Positions 7,788-16,380 are shown, counted from the first letter of the stretch. The stretch: 64,000 nucleotides of DNA from Polaromonas sp. OV174 (GCF_900112285.1 NZ_FOKZ01000012.1:88447-152446), one strand, 5' to 3'. Notes: generated by a model not told the origin, from the sequence alone. A program made the numbers and translations.

Positions 7788-10463
7788 TCAGCGCAGCGAC
7801 AAGCGCAGCGACACGGTCTCTTGCGAAGGGTTGGCAGAAACTTCGAAGCCAGCAAGCCGCGCCAGAGCGGCCATTCCCCGGTTATCTGGCAGGCATTGCC
7901 CAATAATTTCGGCCGCGCCGCGCTCGCGCAGGTAGCAGGTCAACTTGTCCAGAAGCAGACGACCCAAGCCCTTGCCTTGCCAGCTGGACGCTACCTGGAT
8001 TGCAAATTCAGCCCTCAGATTGTCCGGGTCGCATATGGCTCGCACTTCTGCCACCATGGCCAGTTCGCCAGATTCCCCAGTTGCTAGCGCGATAAAGGTC
8101 ATCTCCCGGTCATAGTCGATCTGGCTGTAGCGTGCCAACTCGGAATGCGGCACTTCGCGCCGCGACATGAAAAAGCGCAAGCGCATGTCGGAGGGCGAAG
8201 CCTTGGCGTAGAAGGCCATCAGGCGCTGACCATCTTCGGGGCGGATGGGGCGCAACTGCAGGTAGTGCCCTGCCAGTTGGACACGCTCTTCCAGCATCGA
8301 CGGATATGGACGGATAGCAAGCCGGCTGCCCTCCCCCGCAGGCACCGACCGTAGCTTGATGCGTGCATCCAGCGCCAACACGCCCCGTTCGTCGACCAGT
8401 AGGGGGTTGATGTCGAGTTCGGCCAGCCAGGGCAGATCGCAGGCCATCTGCGACACTTTTAGCAGCGTTGCCAGTAACGCCTGCTCGTCCGCAGCCGGAC
8501 GGCCGCGGTAGCCGGCCAGCAAGGGCCCAAGCCGGCTCTGGGCGATCAGGTCACGCGCCAGACTGGCATTGAGGGGCGGCAGGGCAACCGCATGATCCTT
8601 GCGCAACTCGACGGCAGTGCCGCCCTCGCCTAAAAGCAGGACCGGACCGAACACGGCATCGGTGGCGATGCCTACGATCAGTTCGTGAGCGCCAGGGCGC
8701 TGAGCCATGGCCTGCACAGTAAAGCCCAGCACCACTGCGTGTGGCTGCAAGCGCATGACTTGCTCGGACATCTGTGCGGCCGCAGCCCTGACAGCTTCGG
8801 CGCACGCCAGGGCGAGCGCAACACCGCCGACGTCGGACTTGTGGATGATCTGCGGCGAAACAATCTTCAGGGCCACGGGGTAGCCGATCTGGCTGGCCGC
8901 GGCAACCGCCTCCTCCACGTCGCTGACCTTCATGGTTTCAATGGTGGGGATGCCGTAGGCGCGCAGTAGTTGCTGGGCCTGTGCCCCGTCCAGCCATTCG
9001 CGGCCGTCATGCAGTGCCTGCTCGAACAGCGCCAGGGCTTGCGCCCGGTCTGGCGTGAAGTCTTCCAGCGTGGCCGGGGGAATTTGTTGCAGGGCTTCCT
9101 GGTTGCGCGCATGACTGAGCAACTGCAGCCATGCCGCCGTGGCGCGTTCAGGCGTGCTGTAGGAAGCGATGCCTGCCTGCGCGCTGGATTGACGCGCCAG
9201 CGCCACCGCCGCACCACCCAGCCAGCAGGTCAATACCGGCTTGACTGACTCCCGCATCATCGGCAGGCAGGCAAGCGCAATGTCACTTGCCGGAACGATG
9301 GCCGTCGGCGCATGCATGAACAACACGGCATCAACATCGGGCGCGGCCAGCAGTACGCGCAGCGCGTCCTGGTAACGGCTGACGGGCGCGTCACCGATGA
9401 TGTCTATTGGGTTGCCATGTGACCACGAGGCCGGCAGGCATTGGTCAAGGCCGCCCATTGTCTGCTCGCTCAGTCGGGCGAGCCTGCCCCCGCCCAGTTC
9501 CAGCGCATCAGCCGCCAGCACACCGGCGCCGCCGCCATTGGTGAGAATGCTCAGCCGTTCGCCCAGCCAGGGCCGGGCATGGGCCAGGGTTTCGGCGGCG
9601 TCGAACAGCGCCTCGAGTGTGTCGACCCGCAGCATGCCGGCCCGCCTGACGGCAGCGTCGAACACCGCGTCAGAACCCGCCAGGGCGCCGGTGTGCGAGG
9701 CAGCGGCCCGGGCCCCATCGGGTGCGCGTCCGGCCTTGACCACGATCACAGGCTTGTTGCGAGAAGCCGCACGCGCTGCAGACATGAACTTTCGCGCAGC
9801 CTTGATTGACTCCGCATACATCAAGATGGCCCGGGTCCCGCCATCGCTGGCCAGGTAGTCGATGACATCCCCGAAATCCACGTCGGCGCTGTCTCCCAGC
9901 GAGATAAAGTGCGAAAAGCCTATGCCCCGGCTATTAGCCCAATCCAGCATGGCTGTTGCCAGCGCGCCCGACTGGGTCACGAAGGCCAGCCGGCCCGGCT
10001 GAGCATTGCCAGGCGCAAAGCTGGCGTTAAGGCCTGCGCCGGGTACCAGCGCGCCAATGCAGTTAGGCCCCAGGATGCGCAGGAGGTGCGGCCGCGCCGC
10101 GTCCAGCATCTCCTGCTCTAGCGAAGGCCCATCCTTGACCGCCGGCTGTTTCAGCCCTGCCGTGAGCACGATGGCGGCGCGCGTGCCCTTGCGGCCCAGG
10201 GCGGCGATGAGTTCCGGCACTGTGGCCGCTGGCGTGCAAATCACGGCCAGGTCTGGTGCCTGCGGTAGAGAATCGATATCGGGCCAGGCTTGCTCGCCTC
10301 CGACGCTCACATGCCTCGCGTTGACAGGCCAGACCGGCCCCTGGAATCCACCGAGCTTGAGGTTGCGCAACACAACCGACCCGACGCTGCCCTTACGGTC
10401 GGAGGCACCGATCACGGCCACCGAGGTGGGTTGAAACAGGGCCTCGAGATTACGTACGCTCAT
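7788..10463 (-). CDS. Acyl-CoA ligase (ADP-forming type)/GNAT acetyltransferase fusion, Pat/YfiQ-like
   Basis: An 891-residue protein with the architecture of the Pat/PatZ (YfiQ) lysine acetyltransferases. In order: CoA-binding domain (SVAVIGASDRKGSVG near residue 12), succinyl-CoA-ligase-like domains, ATP-grasp region (about 480-700), and a C-terminal GNAT domain (LRPIRPEDGQRL ... WQGKGLGRLLLDKL, about 730-891). Family members acetylate acetyl-CoA synthetase and other enzymes. Unlike what I recall for enterobacterial Pat, a His corresponding to the phospho-His of active ligases seems kept (SHTGALAGSD), so ligase activity is possible. It is divergent from the DksA-like gene and shares one operator with it. 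Confidence 0.88.
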   Translation of the reverse strand: MSVRNLEALFQPTSVAVIGASDRKGSVGSVVLRNLKLGGFQGPVWPVNARHVSVGGEQAWPDIDSLPQAPDLAVICTPAATVPELIAALGRKGTRAAIVLTAGLKQPAVKDGPSLEQEMLDAARPHLLRILGPNCIGALVPGAGLNASFAPGNAQPGRLAFVTQSGALATAMLDWANSRGIGFSHFISLGDSADVDFGDVIDYLASDGGTRAILMYAESIKAARKFMSAARAASRNKPVIVVKAGRAPDGARAAASHTGALAGSDAVFDAAVRRAGMLRVDTLEALFDAAETLAHARPWLGERLSILTNGGGAGVLAADALELGGGRLARLSEQTMGGLDQCLPASWSHGNPIDIIGDAPVSRYQDALRVLLAAPDVDAVLFMHAPTAIVPASDIALACLPMMRESVKPVLTCWLGGAAVALARQSSAQAGIASYSTPERATAAWLQLLSHARNQEALQQIPPATLEDFTPDRAQALALFEQALHDGREWLDGAQAQQLLRAYGIPTIETMKVSDVEEAVAAASQIGYPVALKIVSPQIIHKSDVGGVALALACAEAVRAAAAQMSEQVMRLQPHAVVLGFTVQAMAQRPGAHELIVGIATDAVFGPVLLLGEGGTAVELRKDHAVALPPLNASLARDLIAQSRLGPLLAGYRGRPAADEQALLATLLKVSQMACDLPWLAELDINPLLVDERGVLALDARIKLRSVPAGEGSRLAIRPYPSMLEERVQLAGHYLQLRPIRPEDGQRLMAFYAKASPSDMRLRFFMSRREVPHSELARYSQIDYDREMTFIALATGESGELAMVAEVRAICDPDNLRAEFAIQVASSWQGKGLGRLLLDKLTCYLRERGAAEIIGQCLPDNRGMAALARLAGFEVSANPSQETVSLRLSLR

Positions 10464-10532
10464 GAATATCCTTCGCGCAGATGGGCTGCACCGCTTGATG
10501 GTTTCAGCTTAATGCAAGGACAACGTCCGCAC

Positions 10533-10546
10533 TTGCGCCAGATCAA
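10533..10546. promoter_or_regulatory. Fnr-like operator shared by two divergent promoters
   Basis: TTGCGCCAGATCAA lies between genes at 10463 (minus) and 10601 (plus). Centre 10539.5. On the minus strand TAAGCT (10506-10511) is centred 31 bp away. On the plus strand GAAAAT (10568-10573) is also centred 31 bp away. Both give class II activator geometry from a single site. Confidence 0.6.
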
Positions 10547-10600
10547 GGACCTAACGCCTGTGCGTCTGAAAATGGGCAAACAGCATCAAGGAACTTCCCC

Positions 10601-11005
10601 ATGGACACTTACAACCCTAGCTTGGCCCCACGATTCAGTCAACTGCTTGCCCAACGCGAGGCAGAATTACGCGCCATGCTGCGCGTCGCCGGAAATCTGG
10701 GTGGCCAGGAGGAAGATGCCACCTTGAATGAGGTCGTGGACTTCAAGGATGTAGCCACAGAACAGGCACTGTCCACGATCAGCGAGGCCAAGGCTGAATA
10801 TGCAGCCCATGAGCTGGAGCAGGTTCTAGCTGCGCTTAGCCGCTTGAAAGACATTAACCACGGCAACGCTCTGGACTTTGGCCGTTGCCTGGACTGCGGC
10901 GAAGCCATCGATCTACGACGACTCACGGCGCTTCCGGCCACACCCTATTGCACCGCATGCCAGACCATTCACGAGCAAGCGCGGCCACAAGCATTGCGCT
11001 TTTGA
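10601..11005 (+). CDS. DksA/TraR-type zinc-finger protein
   Basis: A 134-residue protein of the DksA/TraR family, which binds RNA polymerase through the secondary channel with ppGpp. A coiled-coil-like N-terminal region is followed by the C4 zinc finger CLDC-(17 residues)-CTAC, the exact DksA spacing. It is shorter than true DksA (about 150 residues), so it is better called DksA-like. It is divergent from the Pat-like gene and followed 34 nt later by the phasin gene. A stress-specific RNA polymerase modulator is the likely role. Confidence 0.85.
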   Translation: MDTYNPSLAPRFSQLLAQREAELRAMLRVAGNLGGQEEDATLNEVVDFKDVATEQALSTISEAKAEYAAHELEQVLAALSRLKDINHGNALDFGRCLDCGEAIDLRRLTALPATPYCTACQTIHEQARPQALRF

Positions 11006-11039
11006 TCCCGTTACCGCCAACCACCCCGAAGGAACCTCC

Positions 11040-11450
11040 ATGAATACCCAAACCTCCCGTACCGTCCCGTCCATCGAGGCAAGCAGCGCTGGACTCTCGT
11101 CCTGGAGTCTGCTGGCCGATCTCGGTCGCCAACAGTTTATTCTGGCGACTGAAAGTGCATGTGCCGTATTCCGTGGCTCCGAAACCATTCGTAAAATCCA
11201 GCAGCAAGCCGCGCATCATGCTGCATTGCAGCATGATGCGGCCGCACAGAAACTGCGCAACCAAAGCGGACCCTCCGATTTATTGGTCATCCAGGCGGAT
11301 TTGATGCTGTCGAATCTGCAAGGCGCAACGCAGTATTGGCAACAGTTAGCCGCCGCAATGATCAAGACACAGGTCGACATGGCTGCTTGCACAAGTCAGG
11401 TGCTCCAAACAGCACCCGAGTATGGCCTAAAGCCCGCACTCGAAGCCTGA
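11040..11450 (+). CDS. Phasin-family protein
   Basis: A 136-residue, mostly helical, Gln/Ala-rich protein (FILATESACAVFRGSETIRKIQQQAAHHAALQ ... LQGATQYWQQLAAAM) matching phasins, the amphipathic proteins that coat polyhydroxybutyrate granules. Start 11040 is preferred because GAAGGAACCTCC precedes it. It likely forms an operon with the DksA-like gene. A degraded phaC lies just downstream on the other strand and phaB lies at 17705, so this was once a larger PHB module. Confidence 0.8.
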   Translation: MNTQTSRTVPSIEASSAGLSSWSLLADLGRQQFILATESACAVFRGSETIRKIQQQAAHHAALQHDAAAQKLRNQSGPSDLLVIQADLMLSNLQGATQYWQQLAAAMIKTQVDMAACTSQVLQTAPEYGLKPALEA

Positions 11451-11509
11451 CAATCGGATTTATACAATTCGCTGAACGGTTCGACAAACCAGGCAAGCAC
11501 TCAACACTA

Positions 11510-11931
11510 AGCGGCCGCTGGCTTCAATTCAGGTCCACATAACGGCCTAGTGCAGCCAGGGGCGATCCTTTGAGCAACAGTGCCTTGATCTGTGTAAAGC
11601 AAAAAGGCCTGGGCCGTGGCGCTGAACGGCGGCGCATGCCATTCACGCCGCAAAAGCGCTTGTCCTGCAGTGGCGGCTCCACACATGAAGCGCATTCGCC
11701 TTGCCAGGATTGCGTCGCCTACTGCAGCCAGAGAAGCGACTTGTGCATGGCACTGGCGGTCAAGTCGGCCTGTTTGGACGGCGAGGTCAGCAGATGGCTG
11801 AACCCGTCAGCATAGGCCAGGGCGACCGAGGCCGGCGAAATCCCATGAGCCATCCTGGCCAGCCATAGCTTGATCGGCAGGCCCATCGGGGCCGGAGCGT
11901 GTCCCTGGGGACGGGAGTTGTAAAGCGCCAT
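11510..11931 (-). pseudogene. Decayed N-terminal part of a PHA synthase (PhaC)-like gene
   Basis: From ATG at 11931, with AGAGGAAC just upstream, the minus strand reads through GISPASVALAYADGFSHLLTSPSKQADL, which resembles the start of the PhaC N-terminal domain. A stop follows near 11719. A further block in another frame (RREWHAPPFSATAQAFLLYT, near 11600-11650) resembles the next conserved PhaC segment (RRF...PFN...QAFLL). The rest of the roughly 570-residue enzyme is absent. The call rests on pattern recognition alone. Confidence 0.6.
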
Positions 11932-12113
11932 GAAAGTTCCTCTTTCGGGGCGGACTCAACCGGACCTTGATGTCGCATGCTCTACCTGCCGAACCTGGCC
12001 AGGTGAATATTTGATCCAATTCGACCAACACGTGGCAAAGCAAAGCCGCCAGCCTGCATGCAGCCCGTCGTCCCAGGCACGACGCCCCCATGCGCTAGTC
12101 CCTGGCCCCAGCA

Positions 12114-12145
12114 CCAGGCAGCCAGGCAGCCAGGCAGCCAGGCAG
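12114..12145 (+). repeat. Four tandem copies of an 8-bp unit
   Basis: The unit CCAGGCAG occurs four times head-to-tail with no mismatch, in non-coding sequence downstream of the phaC remnant. It looks like a simple slippage repeat. Copy number may vary between strains. Confidence 0.9.
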
Positions 12146-12187
12146 CGGGTGTCCGTATGGCGCGTGCTTACAACAAATCAATGAAAA

Positions 12188-12211
12188 CGTATGGTCCATT
12201 TGGACCATACG
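12188..12211. promoter_or_regulatory. Perfect 10-bp inverted repeat, possible operator
   Basis: CGTATGGTCC, a 4-base centre ATTT, then GGACCATACG: a perfect 24-bp palindrome in an otherwise gene-free stretch. The short centre and lack of a following U-run make an operator for a dimeric repressor (TetR/GntR type) more likely than a terminator. The nearest downstream gene is the DUF2726 gene about 350 bp away. The regulator is unknown. Confidence 0.45.
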
Positions 12212-12564
12212 AGGGGATTCATTTGTGATTTTCTCAAAATATGAAACTTCATGTTACAGAATGGCTGGTTCGAATGATCTCAGGCCATGTTCGAGTCCTT
12301 TCCCCTCGCTGTGTGCACCAGCGCTGAATTGAACAATTTCATGGCGATGTGCCGACCCGGGAATGAGCCATCCGCAACATCGGTTTTTGTGGCTGGCTAT
12401 GGCTAATCTGAGTGTGGGACCTGATCACTTTGAGATTGGCGCTCCTGGTCAAATTCAGGTCCGCACCAACAGGCAAGGCGCTCATTTAGCAGCTTTTTTG
12501 GGAATCTCTCACAGATTTTCACATTGGCTTTTATTGCACTTGGTTTCAAATTTAAAGACGGACG

Positions 12565-13311
12565 GTGATGAGCAGTTATTCAAACGGTCTTGGGCTAACA
12601 CTGGGCGGCATAGCCCTGCTGATGGGCGCAGGCCTTGGCGCCCTGGTTCACGCCTGGTGGCTGCGGCGGACCGCACGCATGCGTCGCCGCATTCCCAAAC
12701 ACTGGCCTTTGCGCCAGCGACTGGTCGCCAGTAACGAGGAACGCAAGGTCTGGCGCTGGCTCAGCTTGGCCTTTCCGGACCATTCGGTGATGGTCAAGAT
12801 GCCTGTGACGCGCTTCACGCTGCCGATCACGAAGGACCTCGGCCTGCACTGGTTTGAACTGCTCAGCGTCTTGTATTGCACCTTCACCATCACCACCACC
12901 GCCGACGGTCGGGTCATCGGTTGCGTGGACGTCGCAGGCCAGCGGCGCCTTCCCAGCAAGAACCGCATCCTCAAGGAAACGCTGCTCAACCAGTGCGGCA
13001 TCGCCTACATCGTGATGGACGCGGCCGATCTGCCTAGCCTGGATGACATGCGCCGTGAGTTCTTGGGTGACATGGCATTCGTGCCGCAGGACCGTGAAAA
13101 TGAGCGTAACCAAGCTGCCATCATTTCGGCCAGTACCAGCCTGCGCGAATCCCTGACGCGTCAGCGCAAGACCCGCGACAGCGGCCAGACGCCAAACGGT
13201 GACGATCACCATGATTCCCTTGACCCCAACGACTCCAGCTCTTTTCCCACCCTGTGGCAGCACAACTCCTTCATCATGCCGCTCGATAGTCGCAAGAGCG
13301 AGTTGCACTAG
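12565..13311 (+). CDS. DUF2726 domain protein with N-terminal membrane anchor
   Basis: A 248-residue protein. Residues about 8-30 form one hydrophobic segment (LGGIALLMGAGLGALVHAWWL), followed by basic residues, and about 45-175 match the DUF2726 domain (LVASNEERKVWRWLSLAFPDHSVMVKMP ... NRILKETLLNQCGIAYIVMDA). That domain resembles restriction-endonuclease-fold or topoisomerase-associated domains, with no known function. The C-terminal 70 residues are polar and probably disordered. GTG at 12565 and ATG at 12568 are both possible starts. Confidence 0.75.
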   Translation: MMSSYSNGLGLTLGGIALLMGAGLGALVHAWWLRRTARMRRRIPKHWPLRQRLVASNEERKVWRWLSLAFPDHSVMVKMPVTRFTLPITKDLGLHWFELLSVLYCTFTITTTADGRVIGCVDVAGQRRLPSKNRILKETLLNQCGIAYIVMDAADLPSLDDMRREFLGDMAFVPQDRENERNQAAIISASTSLRESLTRQRKTRDSGQTPNGDDHHDSLDPNDSSSFPTLWQHNSFIMPLDSRKSELH

Positions 13312-13450
13312 CTGTGAAGAGTCAAGAGGCTATTTTCGAGAGTGATTGAGTCGGGACCTGGGTGCAACACCTCTGATGCCTTGGTGTGGACGGTGCCAGT
13401 TCTGGTGATGATTTCAGTGATCCAAGGCAACTTCATGCGCCTGGCAACGC

Positions 13451-13633
13451 GGAAGCAACGAGATCACGAACGGGCTACTCAGGCAGTACCTGCCGAAGGG
13501 CGTCGATATTTCGGGTTACTCACAGGCTCAGCTCAATGCGATCGCGCGACAATTGAACGAGAGGCCGAGTACGACGCTCGGCTTCCACACGCCCGCTGAG
13601 ATGTTCAGCGAATCTGTTGCATCGACCGGTTGA
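13451..13633 (+). pseudogene. C-terminal remnant of an IS30-family transposase
   Basis: The frame GSNEITNGLLRQYLPKGVDI ... IARQLNERPSTTLGFHTPAEMFSESVASTG ends at TGA 13631-13633. This is the conserved C-terminus of IS30 transposases, including the catalytic-Glu region (NxxTNGLLRQYxPK) and the NxRPRxxLGxxTPxE motif. The rest of the gene is missing, so an IS30 copy was mostly deleted between the DUF2726 and ADH genes. Confidence 0.85.
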
Positions 13634-13692
13634 ATCCGCTGGTGGTAACAGCCACCCATGCCGAATGGTTCCACCCGCGCCGTGTTCACGGC

Positions 13693-13706
13693 TTGCGCCA
13701 AATCAA
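13693..13706 (+). promoter_or_regulatory. Fnr-like operator upstream of the first ADH gene
   Basis: TTGCGCCAAATCAA has the same TTGCGC-N3-ATCAA form as the other sites in the island. Its centre is at 13699.5. A good -10 hexamer at the expected distance is not visible; TTCACT at 13723-13728 is 26 bp away. The start codon follows at 13760. Confidence 0.45.
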
Positions 13707-13759
13707 TTACCAGCCCGTAATTTTCACTCGCCGAAAGGAGGATTGCTTACGATGTAGGC

Positions 13760-14764
13760 ATGCTGCCGACCACCATGCTTGCCATGACTGTTGACCCCAC
13801 CGGCCGGCAGTTGCTGGCCGCGCGCAAGCCTTTTCCGAAAGCCGGCGACAACGATCTGGTGGTCCGCGTACTCGCCTGCGGGGTCTGCCGCACCGACTTG
13901 CACATCATCGACGGCGATTTGCCACCGCGGCATCCCCTGGTGATCCCAGGGCATGAAGTGGTCGGACAAGTCGTGGCCCTCGGTTCAAAGGCCAAACGGT
14001 TCACTATCGGGCAGCGCGTGGGCATTCCCTGGCTTGGAGGAAGCTGCGCTTGCTGCGCGTTCTGCATGATGGGCAGGGAAAACCTTTGCGACCAGCCGGT
14101 CTTCACCGGCTATGACCGGGATGGCGGTTTCGCCGAATACGCGGCTGCCGACGAACGCTACTGTTTTTTACTGCCAGAGTGTTACGACCATGTCCATGCT
14201 GCGCCCTTGCTATGCGCCGGGCTGATCGGCTTTCGCGCCTGGCGCCTCGCCGGTGCGGACACGCCGCGCCGGCTGGGTCTGTATGGCTTTGGCGCCGCAG
14301 CTCACATCATCTGCCAGCTTGCCGTTCTCCGGGGGCAAGAAGTATTTGCCTTCACACGGGCTGGCGACCAGGCCGGACAGAACTTTGCGCGCAGCCTGGG
14401 CGCGGCCTGGGCCGGCCCCTCCCATGAGCCGGCTCCGACCCTGCTGGATGCAGCGCTGATCTTCGCGCCCGCCGGCGAGCTGGTGCCAGCCGCCCTGGCC
14501 GCCACGCGAAAAGGCGGCACCGTGGTCTGCGCCGGCATCCACATGAGCGCCATCCCGTCCTTCGACTACCAACTGCTCTGGGGCGAGCGGGTGCTCAAAT
14601 CGGTCGCCAACCTCACCCGCACGGACGGCGATGCCTTCTTCAGCCTGGTGGGCGAGTTATCGCTAAAAACCCATGTGCAGACCTTCGCGCTGCAGGATGC
14701 CAACGCCGCAGTACAGGCGCTTCGCAACGGATCCGTGAACGGCGCTGCAGTACTCGTGCCCTGA
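13760..14764 (+). CDS. Zinc-dependent alcohol dehydrogenase
   Basis: A 334-residue medium-chain dehydrogenase. Catalytic-zinc residues are seen in CGVCRTDLH (about residue 40) and GHEVVGQV (about 62). A structural zinc loop follows (CACCAFCMMGRENLC), then a Rossmann segment (LGLYGFGAAAHIICQLA). It should interconvert alcohols and aldehydes with NAD(P). The length matches the AdhA-like branch. A strong AAGGAGG at 13735-13741 is about 18 nt before this ATG, so an upstream non-ATG start is conceivable. The kinase-fusion gene follows 49 nt later. Confidence 0.88.
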   Translation: MLPTTMLAMTVDPTGRQLLAARKPFPKAGDNDLVVRVLACGVCRTDLHIIDGDLPPRHPLVIPGHEVVGQVVALGSKAKRFTIGQRVGIPWLGGSCACCAFCMMGRENLCDQPVFTGYDRDGGFAEYAAADERYCFLLPECYDHVHAAPLLCAGLIGFRAWRLAGADTPRRLGLYGFGAAAHIICQLAVLRGQEVFAFTRAGDQAGQNFARSLGAAWAGPSHEPAPTLLDAALIFAPAGELVPAALAATRKGGTVVCAGIHMSAIPSFDYQLLWGERVLKSVANLTRTDGDAFFSLVGELSLKTHVQTFALQDANAAVQALRNGSVNGAAVLVP

Positions 14765-14813
14765 CCCCCCTCAGCTAGCGCCCCGACCCATCCGGCCCAT
14801 CCACTCTTGCGCC

Positions 14814-16262
14814 ATGCACCTCGCCTATCCGTCCGCCTTCGTCAGCGCGCTGGCTCTAACACTACACGCCGAACTCATAGAAACGCACATTTCCTGGATA
14901 CTGCTGGCCGGCGATACCGCTTACAAGATCAAGAAGCCGGTGCGCCTGCCGTTCATCAACTACGGCACGCTGCAAGCGCGGCAGCATTTTTGCGAAGAAG
15001 AAGTGCGCTTGAACAGCAGGCTTGCGCCGTCACTGTACCTCGGCGTCACGCGCATCACCGGTACATACCGGGCCCCCACGCTAGACGGCCCCGGGCCGGT
15101 GCTGGAGTATACGGTGCGCATGCGCCGCTTCGCGCCCGGCGCACTGTTTGATGAACAACTCGCAGCCGGAACTCTGCGCGCCCAGGCGGTTGACCGTCTG
15201 GCCGAACTGCTAGCCGATTTTCATGATCACGCGCCGCGTGCCGACCCAGCCTGCGCCTTTGCGACCGCCGAGCAACGGCGCACCAGTGTGTTGGCGGCGC
15301 TGGAGGGTGCGCGACTGCTCGCCAGCAAATCCGAACACGCACTGCTGCGCGCCTGGCTGGACACCGAGACCCACGCGCTTATGCCGCTGTGGTCTTCCCG
15401 CAAGGCCGAGGGACGCGTGCGCGAATGTCATGGCGACCTGCACTTGGCCAATGTGGTGAGCCTGGATGGCGGCATCGCGGCGTTCGACTGCATCGAGTTC
15501 GACCCGGCGCTGCGCTGGATAGACGTGCTTGACGATGCGGCATTTGTCGTCATGGATTTCGCCGCCCACGGCCGGCGTGACTTTGCATTTCGTTTCATCA
15601 ACGGGTGGCTAGACCGGACCGGCGACCATGGCGCCCTGCCCTCGCTTCGTTATTCGGTCGTTTACCGGGCGCTGGTGCGAGCCCAGGTGGAAAGCCTGCG
15701 CGGCGAAAAGCGCGCCGCCGCTGCGCGGCACTATCTGAAGACTGCGCTGGCCTGGGCGACGCCTGGCGAGGCACGGCTCTATATCACCCACGGCCTGCCG
15801 GGTTCGGGCAAGACTTTCGAGTCGCAAAGGCTGCTGGAGCAACAAGGCGCGATCCGGCTGCGCTCGGACGTCGAACGCAAGCGCCTGTTCGGGCTCGGAA
15901 TGCTAGAGGATTCGCACACCAGGGGGTTGAACCTGTATGAGGCTGAAGCGACCGCACGCACCTACGCACACTTGTTCAGACAGGCCCGCATGACGCTACA
16001 GGCAGGTTACCCGGTGATCCTCGACGCCGCGTTCCTGCGCCGCGCGGAGCGAGGCCAGGCGCTCGCGCTCGCACGTGAACTTGACGTGCCGTTCCTCATC
16101 GTGGCTTGCGAGGCGCCCTTGCCAGTTCTGAGAACGCGCCTGCTGGCCCGCAGGGGTGATTCGTCCGAGGCTGACGTCGCCGTGCTGGAGCGAATGCTGG
16201 CGCTTGCAGAGCCGCTCACCAGCGACGAGCTTGCCTTTGTACTCACAGGCGGCCGATCTTGA
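14814..16262 (+). CDS. Aminoglycoside-phosphotransferase-like / P-loop kinase fusion
   Basis: A 482-residue two-domain protein. The N-terminal part (about 1-310) resembles the APH/choline-kinase fold, with the catalytic-loop motif CHGDLHLANVVSLDG near residue 205 and FDCIEFDPALRWIDVLDDAAF after it. The C-terminal part (about 320-482) is a P-loop kinase domain with Walker A HGLPGSGKTF near 325, like gluconate- or zeta-toxin-type kinases. This fused family is widespread and its substrate is unknown. It is probably co-transcribed with the ADH gene. Confidence 0.82.
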   Translation: MHLAYPSAFVSALALTLHAELIETHISWILLAGDTAYKIKKPVRLPFINYGTLQARQHFCEEEVRLNSRLAPSLYLGVTRITGTYRAPTLDGPGPVLEYTVRMRRFAPGALFDEQLAAGTLRAQAVDRLAELLADFHDHAPRADPACAFATAEQRRTSVLAALEGARLLASKSEHALLRAWLDTETHALMPLWSSRKAEGRVRECHGDLHLANVVSLDGGIAAFDCIEFDPALRWIDVLDDAAFVVMDFAAHGRRDFAFRFINGWLDRTGDHGALPSLRYSVVYRALVRAQVESLRGEKRAAAARHYLKTALAWATPGEARLYITHGLPGSGKTFESQRLLEQQGAIRLRSDVERKRLFGLGMLEDSHTRGLNLYEAEATARTYAHLFRQARMTLQAGYPVILDAAFLRRAERGQALALARELDVPFLIVACEAPLPVLRTRLLARRGDSSEADVAVLERMLALAEPLTSDELAFVLTGGRS

Positions 16263-16317
16263 TGAAACTCAAGGTTGGCCACTTCGGGGCGGATGAAAAC
16301 AATCCCCGGCTATTCAT

Positions 16318-16331
16318 TTGAGCCATATCAA
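16318..16331 (+). promoter_or_regulatory. Fnr-like operator, distal site of a tandem pair
   Basis: TTGAGCCATATCAA matches TTGAT-N4-ATCAA at 9 of 10 positions. It lies 49 bp (centre to centre) upstream of a second site at 16367-16380. No -10 hexamer is seen at its own activating distance, so it may be an auxiliary site. Confidence 0.5.
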
Positions 16332-16366
16332 CCTCTGCTCAGCAGGCCATGCCAGACGCCAATGGC

Positions 16367-16380
16367 TTGCGCAATATCAA
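16367..16380 (+). promoter_or_regulatory. Fnr-like operator driving the BON/Hsp20 genes
   Basis: TTGCGCAATATCAA is centred at 16373.5. A possible -10 hexamer TAGAGT (16402-16407) is centred 31 bp downstream, which predicts a transcript start near 16414 and a leader of about 50 nt before the BON gene. Confidence 0.55.

Noticed and set aside
12114..12145. Possible CRISPR-like repeats
   Set aside because: The 8-bp units are directly adjacent with no spacers, and no cas gene is present anywhere in the window.
12595..13308. 237-residue minus-strand open frame opposite the DUF2726 gene
   Set aside because: It is the antisense shadow of a recognised DUF2726 protein and shows His/Gln-rich antisense composition.
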